Shown: piece by piece, positions 51,251-62,600 of the stretch
Position numbering within the stretch: the first letter of the stretch is position 1
How the letters are laid out: every line of letters starts with the position of its first letter
Source of the DNA: Neelides folsomi
Taxonomy: Eukaryota > Arthropoda > Collembola > Neelipleona > Neelidae
NCBI GenBank assembly: GCA_034687125.1
Contig: JAQGBZ010000010.1
Location: 310,001-374,000, forward strand
Direction: 5' to 3'
Length of the DNA: 64,000 nt
Position numbers and translations under genes: made by a program
Notes under the pieces: model-generated
Databases searched by the model: none
Told to the model about the DNA's origin: nothing
What the model saw: the letters and a program-made list of their open reading frames with translations, nothing else

Positions 51251-52004
51251 TCAATCGCAGCTTCCAGAAACGATATTGCATGTTTTATGTCTTGGACAGC
51301 AATGAACCTTATCAGCGCAACAAATCCCTATATAAGTAAATTATTAGAATAAGCTCATATAAATAGTTCAATGAATCAAAATATTCATATAAAAGATACC
51401 GTCTGTTTCTGGACAACATCCATATCCTCCAGTTGCTTGTTCGCAACACGTATAAGAAATTGGGCATTTCTGTATGCCATCTTGGCATGTTTTCTTGGCA
51501 TTCACAGGTCGTTGAATTAACCCGCCTTTGAAAACAATTCTTTTTATGATTTAAAATATTTACATTATTTTACCTGGTGCAGCAAATGGACGCCTTGATT
51601 CTTCAGTTTCATTTTGATCCCCAAGAATTTTTCTTAAAAACACGGGTCCCTGGTTTGTGTCATTTGGCATACAACGCTGATGCATCAGGTCACATGTTGT
51701 ACCTTTGTAATAAGGATTTTTTATTCATCTAATCTTGAATGTATCGTAATAAAAAGTGCTTAAATGTGTCTTTTTAGTAAAGAAGTAACTTAAATTGCCG
51801 ATTAAATCAATTACCTCTAGGACAGCAGTGACTCCCATCCTTACAACAAGTGGCACCAGCATAAGGGCAACAACCGTAGCTTCCCTTCTTATCGTCACAG
51901 CAAGTTTGACCGACCTTACATCTGATTTTATGTCCTGGACAAAAATCAGCAAAGGCCAAGATCGCCAAAGATGATAAAATGAATAAAAGCAAAGAAATTC
52001 TCAT
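51251..52004 (-). CDS. GRN: Secreted two-domain granulin (progranulin-like)
   Basis: Secreted and lysosomal cysteine-rich growth-factor/lysosomal-homeostasis protein. Four exons: 52004-51815, 51702-51574, 51525-51400, 51327-51251; 173 aa. A signal peptide (MRISLLLFILSSLAILAFA) leads into a complete 12-cysteine granulin: CPGHKIRC, QTCCDDKKGSYGCCPYAGAT, CCKDGSHCCPRGTTC and the closing QRC. A linker of about 40 residues leads to a second module (YTCCEQATGGYGCCPETDG, ICCADKVHCCPRHKTC, SGSCD) ending at the stop. All introns after the first module follow granulin phase patterns. It is short compared with vertebrate progranulin, which has seven and a half modules. Confidence 0.95.
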
Positions 52005-52159
52005 TTTAAAACGAGTATTTATATCGATAGACAGATGCTATCAACTTAAAGTTAGAGTATAGAGTGCAGACTTAAGAACACTTATTACACCTAATTGAGA
52101 ATGTTCGTCCTCAAAGAAAGTGATAAATCCAAGAATGGAGTTGATATACCAGTTTAGTA

Positions 52160-52430
52160 CACTCGCTTTCACAGCGATAGCCCATGTTTAATTTTTCCAA
52201 TAATTAAGTTAATTATTGTCTTACGAAGTTGAGATTTACATTATATATGTATTTTTATCTCCTACGATCATTTTTGTTATCCATTATTTGAATTTTGAGT
52301 TGCACGTCTCAGCAAATGCACCATGACACTTTTTGCTCATAATACAATCGTTCAAAGCCATAGAACACCTTTGTCTTTTACGACCACCAATACGAATTTG
52401 AAGGGGAAACTTTTTGAAATGTGTTCCATA
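52160..52430 (+). repeat. Left arm of foldback element
   Basis: Inverted copy of 52697-52967. It carries, on the minus strand, the cysteine-rich frame also found in the right arm. Confidence 0.85.
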
Positions 52431-52696
52431 TGGATCATTTCAACTATAAAAATCTAAATTCAATATAAAATTTGTTCCACTCGTCGAATGGCGTAAGGGT
52501 CAATAATGGGATAAAATGGAAAATCACCAATTGACTCATTGAGACCTTTGGATTAGTAGGATTGCCAAATTATCAAAATTATGTATTAATTTTGTAAATT
52601 CATTACAATTTGAATAAATAACAGTGAAAAAGTAGGAGAAAATGGGTTTCACGGAGTTTATACGTATTAACTCCGAAAAATCCATTTTCTCGGAGT

Positions 52697-52967
52697 TATG
52701 GAACACATTTCAAAAAGTTTCCCCTTCAAATTCGTATTGGTGGTCGTAAAAGACAAAGGTGTTCTATGGCTTTGAACGATTGTATTATGAGCAAAAAGTG
52801 TCATGGTGCATTTGCTGAGACGTGCAACTCAAAATTCAAATAATGGATAACAAAAATGATCGTAGGAGATAAAAATACATATATAATGTAAATCTCAACT
52901 TCGTAAGACAATAATTAACTTAATTATTGGAAAAATTAAACATGGGCTATGGCTGTGAAAGCGAGTG
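52697..52967 (-). repeat. Right arm of foldback element
   Basis: Inverted copy of 52160-52430. On the plus strand it carries an open frame to TAA at about 52842: YGTHFKKFPLQIRIGG, RKRQRCSMALNDCIM, SKKCHGAFAETCNSKFK. The CxxALxxC-x5-C spacing is that of the first cysteines of GAS1/GDNF-receptor-like domains. There is no ATG upstream of the cysteines, so this looks like an exon fragment, or chance. Confidence 0.85.
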
Positions 52968-54257
52968 TATGTTCTGAAAAATAATTTTTTATGTAATGGC
53001 TTAGAGAATTGTAATCAAAAAACAAGATAATATAAATGAAATAAATATGATCCAACGAGCTTAGATCATGCAAAGCCTATTATAACCTAAAACCCTATAT
53101 TGATCTTATATGAATTTCTTATGGTAAGAGCAGCAAGAGATAAATAAATAAATAATTATATGCTTCAAACCAAATATAATGATTTTCCTGAGAGAATAAT
53201 CGTTTGAAAGTAGATGTAATAATGTGCGTGGTTCAAAGATTCAACAAACATCTATATATACTAAAAATTATTGTAAATACAATATATTAAACGCGTATGT
53301 AATGTATGATGATCATATTTAAAAAAGTATTGTAACATCAATTGGTATATAAATTAAATATTTATATAACCATAAAGAGAATTTCGACATTTTTAGTTCT
53401 TGTTATCTCCTAACTGCTATAGCTTGATAGGGAGATTAATCATTTTCATATGAAATGATACAAATGTTGGTTTGTCTTTCTTAAGTTTACCAACAACAAA
53501 TAAACCGCTTATAGGACTGTAATATATGGTGTATAAATTATAGTATAATAAATGCATGTATGCTATTCATTGTAAATAGTTATATTTGATATGAGAGGTA
53601 TTATTTCACGATGAATCAGAAGACTCTGTTTACATTCTCACATTCAGACTTAAAAATTAATATATTTTATTATGAATAATGAACTATGACGATTAAAATG
53701 ACGATACTTCGATATAATTTTCTAAAGAACAAAATAGGTTGAATAAGGTGAATGAAAAATTAATAAATACATAAAAGTATGAATGATTATATGCAAATAT
53801 GAAAATTATGAATTTTTAATTAAAATGTAGTAATTATCTTACACTTATACATTTATATATTATCGCAAATGTTTAAAATATTGTATAAATATTAAAGTTA
53901 TTACAAGTACAAGGTACAAGTCTAGTTAATAAACAAGGAACAAAGACGTTTAAACCCTTTTCGAATTTTCGGTTTATTATTATCAGGGGATAGAGTTCGG
54001 AAGGTTTTTCATGAAAAGTGTTGAGGGCTTATAAAATGAACTCAAAACTTGCGAGTTTTAAATCTACAGGAAACTATTCAAAAGTTTCAATATTTCATTT
54101 CATTCGGAACATTTCCAATTTCACTTCTTTCGTTTTTCATCTAACTTTGACATTTGACATGACATAATATGATTGACACCGACACTAAACAGTCGACATT
54201 TTATTTTATTTCATATTTATATTAAAACTATCGAAGTTTATATTCTGAAGTAACATA

Positions 54258-57209
54258 ATGTCAGCTGAAGAATTTTCCGAAGAGGGGAGTATTTATCTTA
54301 ACTTGTGTCCAAATCCTATAAGATTCGAACCCGTTTCAAAAGCTACAAATGTATTTTATGATGATTCGAATCAGCAGGTTAAACATGACCTTAATTGATT
54401 TTAATAAATTAAATTACTAGCCTTGTTTCATTACTTATTAATAATTTATTTCCTTCCAGGTGTATGCTGTAAGATCCGGGGGAGCTACCGGAGTTGTCGT
54501 CAAAGGCCCAAAAGATCACCTGAATTGTACATTTAGGATGGATGATAAAGGACCAGTCCTTTCTATCAAATTTTCCCCAGATCAGAAAATATTGGCAGTT
54601 CAACGATCTTCCCATTCTGTTGTAAGTGTTTATCTTGTTACTTTTATGAATCATTTTGATTTATTTCATCATGTACAATACCAATATTATAAAAGTATAT
54701 TCAGTTTTACTAACCATTTCAAAATATGACAGGAATTTATGAACTTTTCTACTGAAGTTGAAAACTTGACCGAGTACTCGCAAACTTGTAAAAATAAAAA
54801 TGCCATTATATTGGGATTTATTTGGGTATCAAATATGGAGATTTTATTCATTACTAAAGTTGGACTTGAAATGTACCAAGTAAAAAATGATTTATATCTG
54901 AATTTTATAATTCATCATGAAAATATGATTATAAAAATAAACTTTTTTGTAATATCAATTGTTTTTAAATCATTTAGATTTTTCCAGAAAAACGAATGCT
55001 TAAATATTACAAAAATGTATCAGTCAATATTGAATGGTTTCTTCATTCTCCTGAAAATAACGTCCTCGTCGTTTGTTCGTCCGGGTCAACGATTCAACCT
55101 TTTCAATTAAAACCAGGAAATATTTTCAAATTCCCCAAACTTGATGGTCAGTGCTCATTATTATTTCAAATAAGACAAATGTTCCTTTGTTTTTTAAACG
55201 CCTTACTTTTACATATTTTAGTTGATATTGCGAGTGTTGCAAGAAGTTCAACCAGCAATCAACAAGGTGTCCTAGAAAGAGATGTTTCAATATTAACATT
55301 ATATAATCAGACTGTTGTACTTATTTTGAGACACAAACCTAAGAGTTCTACTAGCAGTGGAGCAGAAGTTGACATTTATGTTTTGAATAAGTAAGTTAAC
55401 TCAATATTTATAAATCTTTAAACGATATATCAATTACATTAAATAATCATATTCAGAGACTCGCCTCCTTCAAAATCACATGTCCTCAAGTTAGATTGCA
55501 TTGGAAGATTTGCAATCAACGTTATTGATAATCTAATAATTGTTCACCATCAAGCCTCAAAAGTAAGAAATACTGGGTGATCGGAAATATGATATGAATA
55601 ATGAATCGGACATATTGATAATATATTTATTTAATATTTATTTAGACATCTTCTCTATTTGACATTCGCTTAAGTGGAGGATTTGATGGATGCGCAACAT
55701 ATCATCAAGCTATTGTTGTTCCAATGCCTATAAAACAATTTAAACTCAAGCTTCCTATGATTCCTTCAACAAATCAAGTTGAAGCAGCTGAAATTAACTG
55801 CGAACTTTGTAACGATCAAAATCAATAATTATCATTTAATTTTTAGCATTCACAATCAATATTGAATCTACCTAATCTAATTATGTTTAATCTTTAAAGA
55901 TTCTGTGAATTGGGTCGTCTTTCAACCAAATGTGATAATTGACGCCAAGCTTGGATGCCTTTGGTTTATTGAGCTTAAATTGGATTCAATTAAAAATTTA
56001 ATGCCGGATAAAATTCGTCTAGTTGAGTTTCTCCTTCAGCGATCAAATGGAAAGAAATATCTCATGGAAATCCTTCAAGATACTATAATTTCACCAGGCG
56101 GTGATATTACCCTTGTTTCTGGTGTTTTTGATAAGCTCAACGACAATTATGCGAGCTTCATCAATGTTGAAATGCAAAGTCAGGTATGCAAGTTCTTCTT
56201 TAATATTTTACATAAATTACAATAATTAAAAAAAAGTTTTACAAGATTAAAAAAAATTTTATTATGAGATTTTATATATTTTTAGATGGCTTTATCTTCT
56301 TCTGGAAAGACAGAACGCGTCACGACTAAAGGAGTCGTCTTAATTGATCAACAAGCGCTATATGCAGAAATATTATCCAACTTTTCGAACAATCAAAATA
56401 TTACAGATCAATTTATTGTATTTGTTCTCACTGAATACATTCGATCATTAACTTCTTATCGTATTCCCATTCAACATTATATTTATGCCTTAATTATTAA
56501 CGCAATGGTTCGACAAAAGGCATTTTACCAACTTCATCAATTTCTCCAATGCCACGTTGTTACTGACTCTAAACATTTGGTAAGGAGTTCTTTTTAATTT
56601 TCTTCTTTTAACTTTTAAGCATAAAATAAAACCCTTTTTATTGATTCCTGATTATATCATATGATTCCTAATTATATCATATAGTACAAATGTTAATGAA
56701 TATTTTTCATTTTTAAATCAAAGGCTTGTCTACTTCTTTCGCTCGAAGGGCATTATCCAGCAGCACTTCAATTAGCATTAGATATGTTGAAGAGGTTAAC
56801 TACTGCCAACGACCTCATCATTGAAATCCTTCTCAATAAACAAAAAATTATTCCAGCTTTGAGGTAAAAAAAACTTCAAATATCCTTTGAAAAGTTCTGT
56901 TTCTAACAATGTTTTTCGTTGGTATTGGTATGTATAGGTGATTTATAATCAAAATATATTTCCATTTTTAGATTTGCTCAAAGTTGTGGTCGATCTGATC
57001 AAATGTCCGCTCGAAAGTTTTTGGAAGCAGCAATGAAATTAGACGACAAAATAGTATTTTACTCCGTTTTTCAATTTTTTGAAGAGCGAAATTATCGACT
57101 TAGGGGAAATCATGAATTTGTTTCAAATGATATGTGCGAACCTTACACTCAACACTTTCACAAAGCTTTTGGGAAGGACACGACGTTTAAAATTGGAAGA
57201 TGTCAGTAA
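54258..57209 (+). CDS. RMC1: RMC1, regulator of Mon1-Ccz1
   Basis: Third subunit of the metazoan Mon1-Ccz1-RMC1 complex, the exchange factor that activates Rab7 on late endosomes, lysosomes and autophagosomes. Eleven exons: 54258-54377, 54460-54621, 54733-54879, 54978-55146, 55222-55390, 55457-55562, 55646-55808, 55900-56183, 56286-56579, 56724-56863, 56972-57209; 663 aa. The N-terminal beta-propeller has YAVRSGGATGVVVKGP, FRMDDKGPVLSIKFSPDQK and GAEVDIYVLNK; the C-terminal Mic1 domain has VVFQPN, LTEYIRSLTSYRIPIQHYIY, FYQLHQFLQCHVVTDSK and SARKFLEAA with FFEERNYRLRG. At exon 4 I used the acceptor TTTAG| before IFPEKR, because the next AG breaks the frame. Confidence 0.96.
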
Positions 57210-57506
57210 TTTTGTAAATATAAACTACAGGTATTTTCATGTTTAATAATAATAATAATGATGATTGATGATGATGATAGTGATCATGATGTATAGTTTA
57301 TTTTATAGAAATTATTGTAAGTGAATTTATGGTGCTTTATCGATTATTATACTTATATGTACATTAGCATTAAGCAGCGAAAAGACTAAAAACTTTATAC
57401 AATATTTGATACATTTAATTTAGTGCTTGTATTATTTCAAAATGTACGTAGGTTAAATCCCTTAACCAAGTAAGCTAACACAATGTTTATGATTCATTAT
57501 TTACAA
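57210..57506. repeat. Convergent 3' spacer with AAT/GAT microsatellite
   Basis: 297 bases between convergent stops of RMC1 and the 381-aa gene. An AAT run grading into GAT repeats occupies 57244-57289. A minus-strand AATAAA (TTTATT at 57297-57302) may serve the 381-aa gene. Confidence 0.6.
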
Positions 57507-59262
57507 TTAGCTAGGTGTACAATATTTGTAAACTAACACTGTTAACAAGAATTGAAATATCATTCCAATGAGAATTCGAGAACTTCGTGTTGATTCTTTC
57601 TTAACCATTGCATAGCAAGCATCAGCTTCAAGTTTCGCGTCAATCAGCACTTTCTATAATAAATTAGATTAAAATTTAAAATTATTCAATTATTTTAATA
57701 TTTAATTTATTGTAAAATTTACCGGCTGTGTCCATTCTTTACTAAAGTCAATCCACGATAAGTAGAAATCCGTTTTTCGTATCACTTTACTGTGTAATCT
57801 CATTGGTTGCCTTTCCACTGAAAAAAATTCGCAGATTGAGTTTGAGAAAGTTAATGTTGTTCCATTATCAAGCGTTGAAATTTTGACTGGATGCTTTTCA
57901 ATCAATTGACTTGGGTTCACTTGATGCTCAAATGCCTAGATAATTAATTTCATTTTACTCTTGATTGAATTATGATTTAATGGAATAAATGTGTATGATT
58001 AGATGATTCCAATTATTTTAATATTTTATTACTCTCCAGAATTTGTCAAGGGCTGGAGCAAAAAGTTGAAAGTCATGAAAAACTGGTGCTGTCATGATTC
58101 GGAAATTTTCCTTTAAAATGTCATTGTGAAATTCCGATGTCAAATTGTCGGGGTCTTGAGAGGATGTAATCGTAATTTCTTCTGTAGCATTTGAAGGAAT
58201 CCATCCGAATTTTGGCATCATTTTGAATTTTTCTTCATTCGATGTATAAATCTATGTAACATCATTAGATAAATAACCCACAATGAAACTGAAAATTTAA
58301 TTACCTTATGGCAAATATTTATATTGAAATTGTGATGTTAACCTTGAATGTGAGATTGAAAGGGGAAACGTTTTTGATCTTCACTCCCACTTCTTGAACT
58401 CTCAGAGATCCATGAAAGATGTTAATTTTTTCATTTGTATTCTTTACTCTCGATGTTATTCGTATTGAACTGGTTTCAAAGGAAATTTTAAGACCATTTG
58501 GGTCATCTCCATTTTGAAAAAAATTGCAACTTACTAAAAAATTGGTTAAATGGTTTTTCAACAACATTGATCGATTTTGTTGTCAGTTTAACTTTTTAAT
58601 GAAAGTAATGATTAATTGAAATTAATTCATTTTATGCCGTTTCTAACCTTCTTGGTTCTCTTGAAATTTTCCCTCTGTGATATCTTGATTACGAAGTGAA
58701 ATTCTTTCCCTTAATGAATTTTCAAACAATGAACTTTGAGGTGATTGGATTTGGCTTTGTTTTGGATATTCGGGAACGTCAATCCAAGGAGTGTCTGCTG
58801 GTCTTTCCAATGTCTTTTCTGAAATATCCAAAAAGTGTGTTGAACTTAACCATCTTTCGACCTTCTTTTCACTTCCTATGATTTTCTTGTTTGTATTATT
58901 CATCAACTCTTTTCTGCAAGATAAAGTGAAACAAATCTCAATACCTACATGTATTACCTAATAATATAATTTAAAACAACATTTCACCTCTTTTTTTCAA
59001 TTAACAATTCCTTTTGCCTTTCTTTGATGCCCATCATAATTAATGTATTAGTTTGAGGAGAACCTGAAAAAACCATTCGAATGTTATTTTAACCCGTTGC
59101 ATGCAAATTTAATTATCTGTATTTACATAGGCCGAGATGAAATTATATAACATAGTAAGTAAAAAGTCCCTTAATTCTAATGTCCTTTTCCAATATATTA
59201 CACATATAAACTTTATTGGAAAACTTACCGCTAATGGGTCCAAATTCACCAAAAGATGACAT
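57507..59262 (-). CDS. Unrecognised 381-aa protein with possible tail anchor
   Basis: Seven exons, all in phase: 59262-59229, 59063-58988, 58913-58648, 58533-58343, 58251-58033, 57935-57723, 57653-57507. The N-terminal 140 residues are polar, with a basic helical start (GIKERQKELLIEKKRKEL). The middle is beta-rich with short alternating hydrophobics (FHGSLRVQEVGVKIKNVSPF, LTFKIYTSNEEKFKMMPKFG). A mixed domain follows (MTAPVFHDFQLFAPALDKFW). The C-terminus has a hydrophobic stretch (ILIGMIFQFLLTVLVYKY) three residues before the end of the protein, CTPS. The beta part followed by a Phe/Trp-rich segment faintly recalls adaptin-appendage folds, but I cannot assign the family. Clean introns argue for a real gene. 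Confidence 0.8.
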
Positions 59263-59693
59263 GTTGAGTAATAATATGAATATTTCTTAAGTCTTATTTA
59301 TGTGTTATAACTGCTTACAATTATCTGTAGTTTTAATTTTAAATGATGCTACAGTTTTAAACGTCTAATCAAGTTGGAAATTCTTAACATTTCTATCTTT
59401 TTTCTCTATTATTGTTAAGGTTATTCATGTATGACTCCATCAGAGTGAACGTGAGGGATCAAATGCTCGATGAAGCAATCAATACTCAAAAATCGTCTTA
59501 AAATCAGGGTTTTTTTTATCGACATCAAAATATTAACTAATCCAAACATAATAGTGCAATTTTTTTACTTTTATAACTTTTACATGAACACACGAAATAC
59601 AATACTCACTTAACAATATTTTTAGTTTATGATGTTCAATTTTATTCAATTTGGGTTCGTCTCTTCACCCATTGAGAAATTGCGATGCAAAAA
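59263..59693. other. Spacer between AHI1 and the 381-aa gene
   Basis: 431 bases holding the AHI1 3' UTR (minus-strand AATAAA at 59646-59641, about 50 bases past the stop) and the promoter of the downstream same-strand gene. Nothing else is seen. Confidence 0.5.
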
Positions 59694-62600
59694 TTACTCC
59701 ATTGTTAATTTTTCTCTTCTCTTTAGCCGACTCTTTGAAATCTTATTCTCCACTTGTGTTTCATTTATGCTCCCATCATCTCCACAATGTTTGATGACAT
59801 CTACATTAGTTTGGACTTCTATTCCTTCCAGTTCTTTCTTTCTTGCCTCATTCCTTCGTTTTTTCCTTGAGACTTCTTGGAAGTCTTGTGCACTCTGACT
59901 CTTAACAATATTCTCCGTGAAAGGAGGAGATAATTGTACAGAATGGCGATTTTCCTCAATCCAATTTTTCCTTCTTTGAGATCTATCAACTTTCGTTTCT
60001 CTTTCAATCCCTTCAACGTTATTTTCACTATGAATGTCGATTTGAGTTCTTGATTTCTTTTTTGTTTCAGTTAGGGAAGAAAACTGGGGCTGACCGTTTG
60101 ATCTTTTCTTCTCTTTCTTTTCTTTCTCTAGCATTTGATTAACAAGACTATTTTCTTTCATTACTTTTGAATTTCTTGCTATTTTGAGAGCCATATCCAG
60201 TTTTTTCACAATGTTCCCAAAAGTCTCTGACGAATGACCTCTTGTGAATTGAAGTGCAGAATTTGTTTTTCCACCCTCTGTTCCATTCTCTTTCCCTTTT
60301 GTTAGCTTATTTTTCCACGATTGCATTTTCGCAATTGTGGAAATTGCCAATCTCTTGTGCTTTGAAGGATTGAATCCGTAAATAATGATGGGCCGTGGTT
60401 CGCTTTCAGGTGAGCTCAACCCAATGGCAAGGTAGTAGTCATGTGGGTGGTAATCCACGGATGAAATCATACAACTCGGATTGTTTTCTGGACTCAATCG
60501 TTGTATCAGATTTCCAGTCTCAGCATCCCAAATGCATAGACATGCATCTTCACTTCCACTCAAAACCAAAGTTCCACATGGAGTGAAACAGCTTTTGATT
60601 TGGAATCTAATTGAATATTTACATTAATGAGTTAATTAAGGTTATATAAAATAAGCTTAAGATTTGTTATTTATTATCAAACTCTCACTTTTCATTGACA
60701 ATTCCAGTGAAAGTGTGAAGGAGAAGCAAACTTTCTGTATCGAGCAATTTTATACAACTTCCTTTTAAATGAACAAGTAATCTTGTACCGGTTGCATTCA
60801 GACACAAGGAATTAATTCCAATGTCATTTTCACTCATTTTAATATCTCTGTAAAAACAAAAAAATTTACTTAGGTAAGTATAATTAGTGTCGAGTAAGAG
60901 AATTTACCTTTCCATTTTCCAGGGTTTCTTTTTCCCAGACCGGATTGTCCATCTGAACAAATAGCCAGAACCATCTCCGCTAAAAAGATAGTCCGAATCT
61001 TTTGTGAAGACAAGGGAATTGACGTAGCATAAATGTTCGTCCAACTAATTCAAACACCGTTTTAATTAGATAAATATAAGACTACCAAGATCTTTAAATG
61101 CTTCAATCTTCAATTGAAAATTTAATGTTTTAGATTTACAAGAAGCAAAGGACTGATTTCTTCATCTGGTGTTATTCCTTTCCTTCCATGTTTCTGAACT
61201 TCCCAAATGCGAATAATGAAATCATAACACCCTGTGGCTACCAAATTGGGCTTCTTTGGATGAAACTTAATTGAATAGACAAAAGAAGGATGAAGTAGAA
61301 CCTGCAAATAATTTATATTATTACATAAATATAGCCATTTCAACTTTATCATAAAACAATAAAATCATAAAACGGTAAGTTATAAGTTATAAAGATTAAA
61401 TTGCTTTAATGAGTCGTGGTGATCCGATTTCTTCAACTCTCCAAATTGTGGCTGTGGAGTCGGCCGAAGCGGATCCCAAATAATGGACAAATCCCTTTTC
61501 TTTTTCGTTCTCTTTTGTAATCTCAACCCAGTCAAGGTCGTAAATTAATCCATGATGAGCTCTTAAGTTTTTCTCCAATTCACATGATGGAATCTAACAT
61601 CAATTATTTTTATCAGGTACTCATATAACTTTATGGTAGTTATAATAAGGACTCTATAAGTAAAATAATAGAAAAATCTGATAAAAATTGAAATGAATGA
61701 AAATATTAAGTTTATAAATACGTCAAAAATAAGAATGACGTGAACATCTTGATTGTCAAGGCCAGCTGCCAATTTGAGCCCACATGGACTGAACTTGATC
61801 GAATAAACATTTCCCATCACTGTAAGATTCAGCTCAGCGATATGAGAAGCTGGGAGAGTTCTGAAGAGCTTGTTAGGAACTTTGCAGTTCTGGTTCCCTA
61901 TTCGGTTCCATTGAGGATAAAGACGCTCTTCTTTGCTTTTCCCCCTCGGCAAGGCCTGGACGGATAAATACACATATGATGATTATAAATAATAAAAACC
62001 GGAAATGATGGCGAGGTTTATTGGAATGAATGAAAGTAAATGGTTGATCGACTTCTTACCGCATTTTCATCTCTCGAATCTTGGGATTGAAGGAGAATCG
62101 AGTGTTTCTTCCTCATCGCTAAAAGATCTTTCATGTGATGGGGAACAGTCGTTGGGGCATAAATTCCTCTCACTGTTATATGAAGAGATTTGGCCACAAT
62201 CTTAATTCTTTTTCCATGTTCCCACATTTGAAATACCTTCAAACGGAAAATCAATAATATTGTTTATTCATGTAGATCACATTTAAGCTAATTAATTAAC
62301 TCTTAAAGTAATTTTTAATAATCAACTTTTGGAAAATATTTAGTATTTACTTCAGGAGCTGCTGGAATAAAAATCTTCTTTTTAGGAATTTTCTCAGGTT
62401 TGTAAAGTTGAAGACGAAGTTTTTGATCCACATTCAAAATTCCATTTTTCCCAACAAGTTTTAAAAATGCCCATGCAGCTTTATACCATCCATTCTCATT
62501 TCCTAATATAGAAGTTAAAGTTTTTTTAATGGACCAATTAATATTTAGTTTTATATAGAGTAATTAGCAAATCATTTTTATTACTTATAATAATTAATTA

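Larger units (their letters stand above)
52158..52969. mobile_element. Foldback/MITE-like DNA element with 271-bp inverted arms
   Basis: The element proper is 52160-52967, flanked on both sides by TA. Termini read CACTCGCTTTCACAG. Arms 52160-52430 and 52697-52967 are inverted copies; I found a single mismatch (near base 17 of the arm). The TA duplication is typical of Tc1/mariner-superfamily targets, so I infer a non-autonomous foldback element mobilised by such a transposase. The near-identity implies recent origin or gene conversion. No transposase is present. The 266-bp centre is AT-rich and includes a small hairpin (GGAGTTtatacgtattAACTCC). Confidence 0.8.
52005..54257. other. Spacer between granulin and RMC1
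   Basis: AT-rich divergent spacer containing the foldback element at 52160-52967. The remaining 1.3 kb up to RMC1 shows no gene or clear repeat. Confidence 0.6.

Noticed and set aside
54978-54996. RMC1 exon 4 starting at the CCAG acceptor
   Set aside because: That acceptor shifts the frame; the upstream TTTAG acceptor keeps it and gives the conserved IFPEKR.
61405-61593. AHI1 exon ending at the GT within TGG AGA|GTTGAA
   Set aside because: It keeps the frame but deletes eleven residues after the WD tryptophan; the GC donor restores the spacing seen in human AHI1.
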